From Methanobrevibacter sp. (GTDB taxonomy: Archaea > Methanobacteriota > Methanobacteria > Methanobacteriales > Methanobacteriaceae), in assembly GCA_017459665.1 (NCBI GenBank), contig JAFUCN010000035.1, positions 1-37,074 on the forward strand: a stretch of DNA of 37,074 nucleotides, read 5' to 3'. The notes under the pieces are model-generated. The model had not been told where the DNA came from, searched no databases, and saw only the letters and a program-made list of their open reading frames with translations. This document shows positions 10,101-20,600 of this stretch, piece after piece. The first letter of the stretch is position 1, and the number at the start of each line of letters is the position of its first letter. The position numbers were made by a program, and so were the translations under genes.

Positions 10101-10804
10101 ATGTACATTATAATGGAAACTAATACTTTACCTGAACTTTTTGAACACAAGCATCATTTATCACAGGATAATTTTAATAATCATGAAGAAAATATTGTAA
10201 AAATCCTGAGATACATGCCAAAAGTTATTAATCGAGGAATTCCCGAGCATTTTATCATTATTGGTGAAACTGTAGTTGAAAAGACTTCTTTTGTAAATTT
10301 TATTGAAAATATTGTCAAAAAAGAATTTCAAATGTTGCCCCTATATGTGGAGGGTAAGGGAGTAGATAATATTGATAATCTGTTCGATTGATAATTGAAG
10401 CAATATTTAATGAATTGGAAAACCTAAATGAGGGTAAAGAAGTCATTGAGAATTTTGTTGAAAGCATCAGTGAAATTAAAATTCCAGGTATGGGAATATC
10501 TTTAGAAAACAAACAGGAATTCATTAGGGATGTAAGGAATAAATTTTCTGATTTTTTATTATCAATTGTCAATTGTCTAAACGATTATAATGGTTTGTTT
10601 TTAATCGTGGATGATATTAATGGTCTTTCAAAAACACCTGAATTTCCCAATTGGTATAAGAGATTGGCTGAAACAATTGATTTTGGTGATGAAAAATTTC
10701 CAATAGTTTTTGCTTTAGTTAGTTGTAGAGAAAATTTTGATAAATTAACAGAGCATAATCCTTCCTTTTCAAGAATATTCCATTATATTGAAATTAATAT
10801 ATGA
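10101..10804 (+). pseudogene. frameshifted, truncated AAA/P-loop ATPase relic
   Basis: Two overlapping open frames (10101-10391 and 10388-10804) together read as one AAA-type ATPase of the archaeal ATP-binding-protein kind. The first holds an N-terminal LPELFEHK segment and a decayed Walker A, HFIIIGETVVEKTSF, where a functional loop would read GxxGxGKT. The second holds an intact-looking Walker B, GLFLIVDDINGLS, and a sensor-like IVFALVSCRENF. The frames meet at 10386-10391 (GAT TGA); one missing T there would restore D-L-I-I-E-A. The total of about 234 residues also ends early, at YIEINI, where family members usually continue for 100 or more residues with a C-terminal helical domain. No good ribosome binding site is seen. 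Frameshift, lost Walker A glycines and truncation together make a dead gene the best reading. It lies alone between two adhesin genes. Confidence 0.7.
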
Positions 10805-10837
10805 TGATTTTAAATTATTTTTTTCATTTCAATAACT

Positions 10838-10870
10838 TTTAGGCACAACTAAACTTTTATATTATATTAT
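10838..10870 (+). promoter_or_regulatory. promoter of the 10900 adhesin: TTTAG-N6-CTAAA dyad plus TATA box
   Basis: TTTAGGCACAACTAAA (10838-10853) is followed directly by a TATA-like run, TTTTATATTATATTAT (10855-10870). A start about 25 nt downstream would fall near 10887, just ahead of the GTACTTGAGG leader. The same dyad recurs at 15051, 23950 and 30569. Confidence 0.6.
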
Positions 10871-10890
10871 TTCAAGAAATATATCTCATA

Positions 10891-10911
10891 GTACTTGAGG
10901 TGATTTTAATT
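10891..10911 (+). promoter_or_regulatory. conserved leader/RBS deciding the start of the 10900 adhesin
   Basis: GTACTTGAGGTGATTTTAAT places GAGG at 10897-10900. The only conventional in-frame start, GTG 10900, lies inside this Shine-Dalgarno. ATT at 10909 is 8 nt after GAGG and aligns with ATG in the paralog at 17604 (I-NNYKRILVF against M-NYKIVLSVF). ATT may be the working start. Confidence 0.55.
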
Positions 10912-13900
10912 AATAATTATAAAAGAATTCTTGTGTTCTTTTTATTTTTATTAGTTATTACGATTCCTGCAAGCTTTGCAGGTGAAAATGACAATTTGAC
11001 AACTCCCGCAACGGATGAGTCTAATTTAAATTTGTCAAGTAGTGATAACTATGAAAATTTAAGAGCAGATGATGTGTATTTTGATGCATCGGCTACGGCT
11101 GATGGAACAGGCAGTCAGTCAAGTCCATATAAAACTGTTACTTCTTCAAAGTTAGGTACAAATAACCATTTTGCACCCGGAACTTATGTGATAAGCAGCA
11201 GTTTATCCTCATTGTTTTCATTTTCATCTTCAGCAATGACATTCAGTGGAAACAATCGTGATGCAACAATTCTGGAGTATGTTGGAAGCGGAGCATTTCT
11301 AACTACAAGTTCTGATGTTACATTTTCAGGAATTACTCTTAAAGGTGCAAGCATTGTAAGCACTGGAGGGCTTTTAACTGCAACAAACACTGTTTTTGAC
11401 AGCGGAATTGCAAGCATTGAAGAGGAAAGCGACCACTCATATTATAATAATTCATATGGTGGAGCAATAAAGCAGACAATAACTTCCTCGGGTTTTGACT
11501 GGGGAAGCATATGGGGAGGTTCCACTTCTACCGGACTTAAAATCGACAATTGCATATTCAGAAATAACTTTGCAGCCTATGGTGGTGCAATTTATCTTGA
11601 AGGCGGTAATGCAACAATAACAAACACCAAATTTGAAAACAATCATGCAACCAATGGTGGAGGTACAATTTCAGCAATGAAAGACACCAAGCTAACAGTT
11701 ACAAATTGCGAGTTTTCAAATGACTATTCATCATATGATGCGGGAGGTGCAATCTATGCATTTTCAGCACAATCAACAATTAGAAATACAGTATTCAGCG
11801 ATTGCAGAGCAACATTTGGATCTGCAATATCCTCCTTAAACTCAACAACAACAGTCATTGGCTCAACATTTACCAAAAACAGAGCCAGCTGGCAGGGTGG
11901 AGCAGTGTATGCAATGTATGGTGTTTTGACAATTTCTGAATCAGATTTTAATGAAAACTCTGCTAAAAACGGTGGTGCTGTATTTGCAGATAACTTAACA
12001 AGCTTTGAGGTAAATGGAGGTACATTTACACAAAATATCGCGGAGGATACTGCAGGAGCCATATTTGCATTTACAAATAAGGTAAATAGGATTTCAACAA
12101 CATATTCCCTAAACAGCGCCAACAGCTATGATGATTTATATCAGGCGGATAAAATTGATTTGGTAATCGGAAGCGATGATTATGAACTAATTCAGTACAA
12201 ATCATCATATGTGGGTAACTTACCGTCAAGATATGATTTAAGAAGCTTAGGATATGTCACACCGGTTAAAAATCAGGGCCAGAGCGGAAACTGCTGGGCA
12301 TATGCAACAATGGCAACATTGGAATCAGCTATCCTGAAGGCAACAGGAAAGCAGTATGACTTGTCAGAAGGAAATCTTAAAAATCTCGCTGCAAGATTTT
12401 CAGATATAGGATGGGACTATGAAACCAACAACGGAGGAATGTATCCATTTGTACTGGGTTATCTTACAAGCTGGGCAGGACCTGTTGAGGCTTCACTTGA
12501 CCCTACCGATGACTGGGACGTATTGGCACCAATCATAAACAGTGTCGTTCATGTTCAAAATATTCTGTTCCTTCAGAGAACATCATTTACAGACAACAGT
12601 GCAATCAAAAAGGCAATAATGGATTATGGTGCATTGTGCTCTGAGATAAACTGGCAAAGCAGTTACAATAGTGGAACTACTGACTGCTATTATAGCGGAA
12701 CTCCAACAAGAAACCATGCAATTTCTGTTGTCGGATGGGATGATTCAAAAACAATATCAGGAGCTCCCGGTGCAGGTGCATGGATTATAAAAAACAGTTA
12801 CGGTTCAAACCGTGGTGATGGCGGATATTACTATGTATCATACTATGATACTTCATTATTCAGAGTATATGATGAATCTTACAACTCATTTGCAATTGTT
12901 TTCAATGATACTCAAAGATTCAATAAGAATTACCAGTATGACGCTGCAATGACCGATTATTTCATAACAGGAAATAAGGAAATGTGGTATAAGAATACTT
13001 TTACAGCAACAGGAAATGACATTCTATCTGCATTTTCAACATATTTCAGGAGAGTCACTACATGGGAGGCCCAAATATTCGTCAATGGTGAGCTAAAACT
13101 TACACAAAACGGTAAAACCAATTTCGGATATTATACAATCAACCTTGATGAGGCAATTCCGCTAAAAATTGGTGATAACTTTACAGTCTCTTTAAAGATA
13201 TCCTGTAACGGCCTTGCAGACATTCCGATTTCAGAATCAGGTCCTCAGTCCACTCTGGTTAAGGAATATTTCAAAGAGGGTGTTTCATTTTTCAGTACTG
13301 ATGGAGTGACTTGGACAGATTTCTATGGATACACATCTTCTTACGGAAGCGGTGAAACCGGACATAACTATTTCAATCAGGTGGCATGCCTTAAGGCATT
13401 TACAGCTGAAGGTCCAAAAGAGACCTTAAACACTACACTATCCCTTTCAAGCGTCAACACAACTGTTATTGTTTTGAATGTTAAAGATCAATACGGGGCA
13501 AATGTGGCTTTAGGTAAAATAACATTGACTGTCGATGGCGTTACTTATACGGTTGATGTTAATCGTGGAATGGCTATCTTAAACACTTATCTTAAGGCTG
13601 GAACACATTCAATTCAGGCAAAATATATTGAAAACCAGAATTATCACACATCAGACATATCAAGAACTGTTACTTTGAACAAGGAAGATTTGATTTTGAC
13701 AATTTCAGCTGACAATATCGTATTCGGCAATGATTTGGAAATTTCATTTGCACTTACAAATGCACTTGGAAGTGAAATAGCTTTGCCTATAAGTGTTAAT
13801 TTCAACAACAGGATTTATGATGCTTCAAACAAAAGACTGACCATATCATCTTTAAACCCTGGAAGCTATGTTATTCAAGCTTTTGTCAGTGGAACTGATG

Positions 13901-15000
13901 AGTACAATCATTTAAATGTCTCAAGAACTGTCACTGTCCTGGAACCAGCATATGATTCCAATGTTAGAATTGTTGCAGGCGACTTTGATGTATATTATGC
14001 CGGTGAAAGCGAATTTATTGCAAAACTTGTGGATGTTGAGGGAAATGCGATTTCAAATCAGAAATTATGCATAAATATCTCTGGAGAGGCATACATAAAA
14101 ACAACCGACAGTAACGGTATGGCATCATTATCTCTTAGCTCACTTCCAGTTGGAGAATATTCCGTGCGCATAACATTTGATGGAGCCAGTTATTATTCAA
14201 GTGCAATCAAATTTGTTAAAATCAACATCAAATCAACCATACAGTCCATTGATAATGTCCGTGCTTACTTAAGCGGAAATGACTTTGAAGCTGTTTTAAA
14301 AGACAGCAACGGAAACTTATTGGCAAATGAAAATGTGATATTTAACGTGGATGGAACAAACCATACAATCCAAAGCAATAGTTATGGAGTATGCAGATTA
14401 AACATTGATTTGGCAGTCGGAAATCATAGCATAACAGTTTATAATCCTGAAACTGGTGAAATTGCTACATTTAATGCAGATATAGTCAATAGGATTTGCG
14501 AAAACAAAAATCTGGTCATGGATTATGCTGATGGCTCCGTATTTAAGGTTAGGGTTTATGGTGATAATGGAAGTCCTGTCGGCACCGGTGAAATTGTCAC
14601 ATTCACAGTTAACGGCAAAACATACCAAATCGAAACCAATGCAAACGGTTATGCTTCCTTAAAAATTACCTTGACTCCAAAAGCCTACACTATTGTCAGC
14701 CAGTACAAGGGCGTTAAAACCTCAAATAAGATTACTGTAAAACCGGTTTTAAAGGCTAAAAATATTTCCAAGAAAAAGTCTAAAGTAATCAAATTTACTG
14801 CAACATTGAAAAAATCAAATGGTAAGGCATTGACAAATAAAAAAATCACTTTTAAAATCAAAAACAAGAAATATTCTGCCAAAACCAATAAAAAGGGAAT
14901 AGCTACTATTTCTATTAAGAATTTAAAAGTGGGAAAGTATACTGTGACATCATATTACCTGTCATCCAGCGTTAAAAACACCATTAAAATTAAAAAATGA
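10900..15000 (+). CDS. beta-helix / papain-like protease / lectin-like / Ig adhesin
   Basis: About 1366 residues, secreted. Residues about 8-27 form a signal peptide (RILVFFLFLLVITIPASFA). Residues about 55-420 are a beta-helix with repeated GGAIY/GGAV motifs, as in chlamydial polymorphic membrane proteins. Residues about 440-660 are a C1A (papain-family) peptidase that starts at LPSRYDLRSLGYVTPVKNQG. The catalytic set looks complete: Gln459, Cys465 (GNCWAYA), His606 (RNHAISVVGWDD) and Asn632 (IIKNSYG). Residues about 667-832 are the lectin-like domain usually found after such archaeal/bacterial C1A domains. Ig-like repeats (about 840-1110) and the Lys-rich C-terminal module (about 1112-1366) follow. 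It is probably a wall-retained protease cutting surface or environmental proteins or peptides; the substrate is unknown. The coordinates use GTG 10900, but this codon overlaps the Shine-Dalgarno and ATT 10909 is a better-placed candidate. The 17604 gene is a paralog with the same domain order. Confidence 0.88.
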   Translation: MILINNYKRILVFFLFLLVITIPASFAGENDNLTTPATDESNLNLSSSDNYENLRADDVYFDASATADGTGSQSSPYKTVTSSKLGTNNHFAPGTYVISSSLSSLFSFSSSAMTFSGNNRDATILEYVGSGAFLTTSSDVTFSGITLKGASIVSTGGLLTATNTVFDSGIASIEEESDHSYYNNSYGGAIKQTITSSGFDWGSIWGGSTSTGLKIDNCIFRNNFAAYGGAIYLEGGNATITNTKFENNHATNGGGTISAMKDTKLTVTNCEFSNDYSSYDAGGAIYAFSAQSTIRNTVFSDCRATFGSAISSLNSTTTVIGSTFTKNRASWQGGAVYAMYGVLTISESDFNENSAKNGGAVFADNLTSFEVNGGTFTQNIAEDTAGAIFAFTNKVNRISTTYSLNSANSYDDLYQADKIDLVIGSDDYELIQYKSSYVGNLPSRYDLRSLGYVTPVKNQGQSGNCWAYATMATLESAILKATGKQYDLSEGNLKNLAARFSDIGWDYETNNGGMYPFVLGYLTSWAGPVEASLDPTDDWDVLAPIINSVVHVQNILFLQRTSFTDNSAIKKAIMDYGALCSEINWQSSYNSGTTDCYYSGTPTRNHAISVVGWDDSKTISGAPGAGAWIIKNSYGSNRGDGGYYYVSYYDTSLFRVYDESYNSFAIVFNDTQRFNKNYQYDAAMTDYFITGNKEMWYKNTFTATGNDILSAFSTYFRRVTTWEAQIFVNGELKLTQNGKTNFGYYTINLDEAIPLKIGDNFTVSLKISCNGLADIPISESGPQSTLVKEYFKEGVSFFSTDGVTWTDFYGYTSSYGSGETGHNYFNQVACLKAFTAEGPKETLNTTLSLSSVNTTVIVLNVKDQYGANVALGKITLTVDGVTYTVDVNRGMAILNTYLKAGTHSIQAKYIENQNYHTSDISRTVTLNKEDLILTISADNIVFGNDLEISFALTNALGSEIALPISVNFNNRIYDASNKRLTISSLNPGSYVIQAFVSGTDEYNHLNVSRTVTVLEPAYDSNVRIVAGDFDVYYAGESEFIAKLVDVEGNAISNQKLCINISGEAYIKTTDSNGMASLSLSSLPVGEYSVRITFDGASYYSSAIKFVKINIKSTIQSIDNVRAYLSGNDFEAVLKDSNGNLLANENVIFNVDGTNHTIQSNSYGVCRLNIDLAVGNHSITVYNPETGEIATFNADIVNRICENKNLVMDYADGSVFKVRVYGDNGSPVGTGEIVTFTVNGKTYQIETNANGYASLKITLTPKAYTIVSQYKGVKTSNKITVKPVLKAKNISKKKSKVIKFTATLKKSNGKALTNKKITFKIKNKKYSAKTNKKGIATISIKNLKVGKYTVTSYYLSSSVKNTIKIKK

Positions 15001-15001
15001 T

Positions 15002-15037
15002 GAGGTTATTCTTTTCAACCTCTTTTCTTCTTTTTTT
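15002..15037 (+). terminator. hairpin plus T-tract terminator
   Basis: GAGGTT (15002-15007) pairs with AACCTC (15017-15022), followed by a T-rich run to about 15037. It starts one base after the TGA of the 10900 gene. Confidence 0.6.
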
Positions 15038-15050
15038 GAAATTTGTTTGA

Positions 15051-15110
15051 TTTAGGCATAACTAAATTTATATATCTCTTTGGCCAAAATTAAATTCATA
15101 ATATAAAATT
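15051..15110 (+). promoter_or_regulatory. promoter of the 15170 adhesin: TTTAG-N6-CTAAA dyad plus TATA boxes
   Basis: TTTAGGCATAACTAAA (15051-15066) abuts TTTATATAT (15067-15075). A second TATA-like AATATAAAATT lies at 15100-15110, about 25 nt before the GTGCGTACTTGAGG leader at 15128. Either box could drive the gene. Confidence 0.55.
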
Positions 15111-15127
15111 TACATGTTTTATATTAT

Positions 15128-15154
15128 GTGCGTACTTGAGGAGGTGGAATTATT
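15128..15154 (+). promoter_or_regulatory. conserved leader/RBS with in-frame mini-frame and ATT candidate start
   Basis: GTGCGTACTTGAGGAGGTG (15128-15146) contains GTG-CGT-ACT-TGA in frame with the gene, the TGA overlapping the Shine-Dalgarno GAGGAGG. Two ATT codons follow at 15149 and 15152 (4 and 7 nt after GAGG) and open IIKRNTKVLTLLMF, a well-formed signal peptide start. The leader is nearly repeated before the 24006 gene. Confidence 0.55.
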
Positions 15155-15169
15155 AAGCGTAATACTAAA

Positions 15170-17551
15170 GTGTTAACGCTTTTAATGTTTACATTATTAG
15201 CGTTAGCTATAAGCTTAGGTTGCGTTTCTGCTGCAGATTTGGATGATACAAACTCTTCAGCAGTCATGCAATCTGATAATTCTCCATTTAATTTAAATAA
15301 TGAAATTGATGAAATAAATTATGAAAATAGTGTCGATGACACTTTAAGCTCTTTTAGCAAGTCAGAAGTCCATGAATCTGACAGTGGGGATGTTTTGGGA
15401 GATGGAGTATCAATATCTATTGTTTCAGGCTCAACAACACCTGCTGTTGGTGAAACTGTAAAATTCAAAATAGGAAAGGAATTTGACAGTACATGGGGGT
15501 ATTATGATACAATATATGTCAGATATGACGGAGAACTTTACCAGGACTCAAACGGTTATATTACAGGCATATATGGGGATGTAAAAACAGATACAGGTAT
15601 AGATTTCAAATTCACATCTTCAGGAAGCCACACTATAGCATTATATAACAGTGCAAGGGGAGTGAATACTAATTCTTTAACAATAAATGTTGGAGGCAGT
15701 TCCACAGGTGAAGATCCAACACCGGTTACACCTACAGTAGACCCGACAGCCAGTTTAACAATTTATGATGCAAACTATCCATCAGATACAACTATTACTA
15801 GTGAAGGGGATTATACTGCAACCATCAAATATAATCTGGTTAAGACTGGAGACGGTTTCAGTGATGAGAGTTTGGCTGTGACAATTACAGATACTGACGG
15901 TAAGGTTACAACTTCAACAGTTGCTTTGAATTCTCAAAATACTTTAGGTACTTTGACAATTACAATGGATAACACATATACATTCTCAGTTACCTACACA
16001 GGAACTGCAAACGGCAAGACAGTTACAGCAAAAAGTAATGATTTAAAATACATTACCAAAAACACATCCAATGTTGACCCTCAACCGGTAACACCAACTG
16101 ACAATACTGTGACTTTAACCATTTATGATGCAAATTATCCTTCAAACAGCATTATTACAAGTGAAGGTGATTACCGCGCAACCATAATGTATAATCTGGT
16201 TAAATCCGGTGACGGTTTCAGTGATGAGAGTTTGGCCGTAACAATTACAGATACTGACGGTAAGGTTACAACTTCAACAGTTGCTTTGAATTCTCAAAAT
16301 ACTTTAGGTACTTTAACCATTACAATGGACAATACCTATACATTCTCAGTAACCTATACTGCAACCTTAAACGGTCAGACAATAACAGCAAAAAGTAATG
16401 ATTTAAAATACATTACCAAAAACACATCAAACACTTCAGATACCAATAATACTGGAGGAAATTCAACAGGAAACAGTACTGGTGGAAATGCAACACAAGT
16501 AAACTCTGCCAAAAACGTTGAAATTCACATTATAAATTCAACCCTTTATTATGGCGGTAAAATCAGCATTGAAATCGTTGACAGTGATGCAAAAGCCGTA
16601 ACAAGCGGTTCTGCAACCATAACTTATGACGGTAAAACTTCAACACACAACATTAACCAGAATGGAATCATTACAATTGACTGTGGTGATATCGGAAGTA
16701 AAAACATTGAAATTCAATATGCAGACAGTGAAGGAAACTATAACAGCAAAAATCTCACATCTGCAATCCAGGTCTTGTCCACAATTGAATCCGGTGATTT
16801 GAGAAGGGCTTACAATGCAAATACTAATTTTAAAGTTAAATTCTATGATGCAAACGGAAATCCATTGACAGATACTGACGTTAAGTTCACTGTTAATGGA
16901 AACGATTATGATGTCAAAACAGATGCAAATGGTGTTGCTACATTTGATAATAAATTAGCTATTGCAGATTATGAAATAACATCAACAAATCCTGCAACTG
17001 GACAGACAGCTTTAAATAACATTAGCATTTGTGAAAGAATCCTTGAAAACAAAGACATTACAATGTCTTATCTGGACGGAAGCAAATTCAAAGTTCGTGT
17101 AGTTGGAGATAACGGCAATGTAGTTGGTGCAGGTGAAACAGTTACTTTTAAAGTCAACAGTGCCACATATAAGGCATTGACTGACGCTAATGGTTATGCT
17201 ACTTTGACAATCGGCTTTGTTCCAAAGACCTACACCATATCAACAGTCTATAAAGGTGTAACTAAAACAAACAAGATTAAGGTTAAACAGATTTTAACAG
17301 CCAAAAACATCAAAGCAAGCAAAAAGAAAACAAAAACCATTAAATATACAGCAACTTTAAAAAGCAATGGAAAAGTCCTTAAAGACAAAAAGATTACCTT
17401 CAAATTTAAAGGTAAAAAATACACTGCAAAAACCAACAAGAAAGGTGTAGCCACTATCAAAATTAAAAATTCATATAAGGTAGGAAAATACACCATTTCA
17501 ATTACATATGTTAAGGATACTATTAAAAAATCTATTCAAATTAAAAAATAG
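15170..17551 (+). CDS. Ig-type adhesin-like protein with two near-identical tandem domains
   Basis: About 793 residues from GTG 15170. The signal peptide (LLMFTLLALAISLGCVSA) lacks its basic N-end at this start. Reading from ATT 15149 or 15152 adds IIKRNTK and completes it, and also places the start at the right distance from the Shine-Dalgarno. After an acidic Asn/Ser-rich stretch ending in VLGDGV, residues about 79-178 form an N-terminal domain with a relative in the 24006 protein. Residues about 194-301 and 314-421 are two nearly identical domains (LTIYDANYPS to LKYITKNTSN), a 120-residue period. A Thr/Asn/Gly linker, one Ig-like domain (about 445-534) and the shared Lys-rich C-terminal module (about 538-793) follow. 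Surface adhesin; ligand unknown. It has its own promoter dyad upstream. Confidence 0.85.
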   Translation: MLTLLMFTLLALAISLGCVSAADLDDTNSSAVMQSDNSPFNLNNEIDEINYENSVDDTLSSFSKSEVHESDSGDVLGDGVSISIVSGSTTPAVGETVKFKIGKEFDSTWGYYDTIYVRYDGELYQDSNGYITGIYGDVKTDTGIDFKFTSSGSHTIALYNSARGVNTNSLTINVGGSSTGEDPTPVTPTVDPTASLTIYDANYPSDTTITSEGDYTATIKYNLVKTGDGFSDESLAVTITDTDGKVTTSTVALNSQNTLGTLTITMDNTYTFSVTYTGTANGKTVTAKSNDLKYITKNTSNVDPQPVTPTDNTVTLTIYDANYPSNSIITSEGDYRATIMYNLVKSGDGFSDESLAVTITDTDGKVTTSTVALNSQNTLGTLTITMDNTYTFSVTYTATLNGQTITAKSNDLKYITKNTSNTSDTNNTGGNSTGNSTGGNATQVNSAKNVEIHIINSTLYYGGKISIEIVDSDAKAVTSGSATITYDGKTSTHNINQNGIITIDCGDIGSKNIEIQYADSEGNYNSKNLTSAIQVLSTIESGDLRRAYNANTNFKVKFYDANGNPLTDTDVKFTVNGNDYDVKTDANGVATFDNKLAIADYEITSTNPATGQTALNNISICERILENKDITMSYLDGSKFKVRVVGDNGNVVGAGETVTFKVNSATYKALTDANGYATLTIGFVPKTYTISTVYKGVTKTNKIKVKQILTAKNIKASKKKTKTIKYTATLKSNGKVLKDKKITFKFKGKKYTAKTNKKGVATIKIKNSYKVGKYTISITYVKDTIKKSIQIKK
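15749..16432 (+). repeat. 360-bp in-frame tandem duplication inside the 15170 adhesin
   Basis: Copy 1 (about 15749-16072) and copy 2 (about 16109-16432) match at an offset of exactly 360 bp (120 codons). A central stretch of about 70 bp (from about 15877 in copy 1, about 16237 in copy 2) is identical base for base, and the flanks differ by scattered substitutions. This fits a young or recently homogenised duplication. Confidence 0.85.
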
Positions 17552-17580
17552 AAGTTTTTAAAACTTCTTTTTCTTTTTTT
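17551..17580 (+). terminator. hairpin plus T-tract terminator, possibly doubling as TATA box
   Basis: GAAGTTT (17551-17557) pairs with AAACTTC (17561-17567), followed by a T-tract. The stem starts at the last base of the TAG stop. TTTTTAAAAC inside it lies about 25 nt before the ATTCGTACTTGAGG leader and could serve as the promoter of the 17604 gene, for which no other space exists. Confidence 0.55.
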
Positions 17581-17582
17581 AG

Positions 17583-17606
17583 ATTCGTACTTGAGGTATT
17601 TAAATG
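17583..17606 (+). promoter_or_regulatory. conserved leader/RBS of the 17604 protease adhesin
   Basis: ATTCGTACTTGAGGTATTTAA (from 17583) carries GAGG at 17593-17596 followed by 7 nt and ATG 17604. This copy shows the canonical arrangement against which the ATT and TTG starts of sister genes can be aligned. The CGT-ACT-TGA triplets are in frame with the gene. Confidence 0.6.
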
Positions 17607-20600
17607 AATTATAAAATCGTTTTAAGTGTTTTTTTAATATTCTTTTTAATATCGCTTACAGCAGTCAGTGCAAGCGATGATGCTGATTTGATAAATTCAA
17701 CAGACAATATTCAAAAAACAGATATCGAAACATCTCCTATAGATGATAATGTACTGTCCGAAGGAGATGACTTATATGCACAGACAATGTATTTTAATGC
17801 ATCTGCCGAATCGGATGGTGATGGATCAAAGGCAAACCCATATAAATATGTAAGCGATTCAAGACTGCCTTATGGTGTCACTGCATATTTTGCAAATGGT
17901 GTTTATGAGGTTAACGGAGCCTGTGATTTATACTCAAATGATGGAGTGGATACGGATTATCCAAGTAAGGTGACATTTTACGGCGAAAGTACTGATGGAG
18001 TAATATTTAAAGGCATCAACTCATCTTCTGTGGCCTTCAGGGTAAATGACATGGCAAGGTTTTATGCCTATAATATGACCTTTGACAATGCAATAATCGA
18101 AAACAGGGGAACTTTTGAAGCAAACGGAGTGGTATTTAAAAACGGAATAGCCGTTGATACCACAGCATCTTCATATCCGACACGTAACAACGCATTCGGT
18201 GGAGCAATATACTCTCCTGGTTCATATTATTATGTTGGATATGGAATGAAATCATATCTTACATTAAACAACTGTGTGTTCATGAACAACACTGCCGTTT
18301 ACGGAGGTTCCATTTATCACAAATACGGAAACACAGTTATCAGAAATACAAAATTCATTAATAGCGTAGCCAGTCTTTATGGTGGTGTATTGGCCACTGA
18401 CGGCGGTGACATTCTAATAGACAACTGTGAGTTTGTAAATTGCAATGCACTTGGAGATGCCGGTGGAGCAATATACTCCAAGGTAACAAACCTTACAGTT
18501 AAAAACTCCAAGTTTTCAAATGGAATAGGGGACTTTGGAGGAGCTATATGTAACTTGAATTCCAATTTGATAATTGAAAATTCACTATTCAACAACAATT
18601 CCGCAAGACTTGAAGGCGGAGCCGTCTATGTCATGTATGGTGATGTTTCAATTGTAAATTCAAACTTCACTTTAAGCTCAGCCCGTGATGGTGGAGCAAT
18701 ATTTGAGGACAACTGTACCTCAATAAGTCTTGAAAAATGTAACTTCGATAAAAGCATGGCTACAAGATATGGGGGAACCATATTTTCAAACGGCCAGGAA
18801 GTGACATTTAAGGACACTACTTTAGGTGAAAGTGACGCTCCAATAGGTCCGACAGTATATCATCAGGAAAGATATGACTATGATATAGGATACAACTCAG
18901 ACTATCAGCTAATGAACTACAACTCTTCATATAAAGGTGTATTGCCTTCAAGATACAGTCTCATTGAAGAGGGTTATGTCACACCTATCCGTGACCAGCA
19001 GGCTGGTGGAAACTGCTGGGCATTTGCAGGTATTGCCGCTCTGGAATCCTGTATCTATAAGGCAACAGGAAAGAGCATAGATTTATCTGAAGAAAACGTT
19101 AAAAACCTGATTGAACTTTATTCTGCATACGGATGGAAAGAGGATACAAATGAAGGCGGACACTCCGAGATGACTTGGGGAAACCTGATTAGTTGGATTG
19201 GTCCTGTTTTGGAAGATGATGACAAATATGATGATTATTCCACATTATCAACTCTTCTTGATGCAGTGATGCATGTTCAAAACGTCTATTACATGCCTGC
19301 ACGTGCAAATGCACTTGACAATGATGCAATCAAAAAGGCAATAATGGATTATGGTGCAATAAGCGTATTGATGTATGCGGATTTCAACTCTCCATTGAAC
19401 TTTGATGAAAAAACCGCTTCTTACTTTTTGGCAACTTCAACTAAAGGATATGCAAACCATGCTGTTACTGTCGTAGGATGGGATGATAACTATGACAGGG
19501 ATAATTTCCCAATGGGAAGTATGGCAGACAGCAATGGTGCATGGATTGTAAAAAACAGTTGGGGTGAAGACTGGGGTGATGACGGATACTTCTACGTATC
19601 ATATTATGACCCTGTAGTGTTTGAAGTGGGCTCCAAAAACGTTGCATACACATTTATCCTAAATGATACTGTTAGGTATAATAGAAATTACCAATATGAT
19701 ATAGGAGGAATGACTGACTTTTTATATCCTGAAGGAAACAACAAGACAGTTTATTACAAAAATACATTCACTGCAATTGGAAATGACATATTGTCTGCAG
19801 TTTCCACAATATTTGAAGATGAATGTGACTTTGAACTTCAAATTTTCATAAACGATGAGTTAAAATTAACCCAAAAAGGACATAGCTTTGCAGGTTATGC
19901 CACAATTGCATTATCAAAAGAGTTCCAGTTAAATACTGGAGACAAATTCACAGTACAGTTCAAGCTCACTAATGACGCTGGGGCATCTTTCCCAATTTGT
20001 GAAATAGTTACCGCTACCAGATTAACATATGATGAGGGAATCTCCTTTTTCAGTAATGACGGTACAAATTGGAATGACTTATACACCTTTAGTTTAGACC
20101 GCTCAGATATAGAGCACAGATATGCATCTCAGGTTGCATGCATTAAAGCATTCACAAGATCAAGTGGAGTGACTTTAAAAAGTTCTATAAGCGTTAGTGA
20201 TGTAAATGCAGTTAATGGAGCAAATGCTGATATTGTTGCTTTTGTAACAGATGAAAACAACAAGCTGATTAATACCGGATACGTTACCTTTGAGCTGAAC
20301 GGTGAGAAAGTTTCAGTTAAAGTAAACAACGGTAGGGCAGTGATGAACATTAAATTCGATAAGGAAGGTACCTATACCGTTAAGGCTTCATATGATGGAG
20401 GTTACAACTTTAAAAATTCATCAGCAACTGCCAAAGTAATTGTTTCAAAGTCCCAGGCAAAAACAACAACATTAACTGTAAGTGATGTCGAATATGTCTA
20501 TGGAAATGATGGTATCGTCACAGCAACCTTAAAAAACAATGGAACTCCTATAGAAAATGCCAGTTTGACATTGGCTGTCAACTATAAGAAATTCACAGCT

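Noticed and set aside
10380..10395. Programmed frameshift joining the two halves of the ATPase.
   Set aside because: No slippery heptamer is seen, Walker A is decayed and the C-terminus is missing, so a dead gene is simpler.
15749..16432. CRISPR-like or non-coding tandem repeat.
   Set aside because: The repeat unit is 360 bp, in frame, protein-coding and has only two copies.
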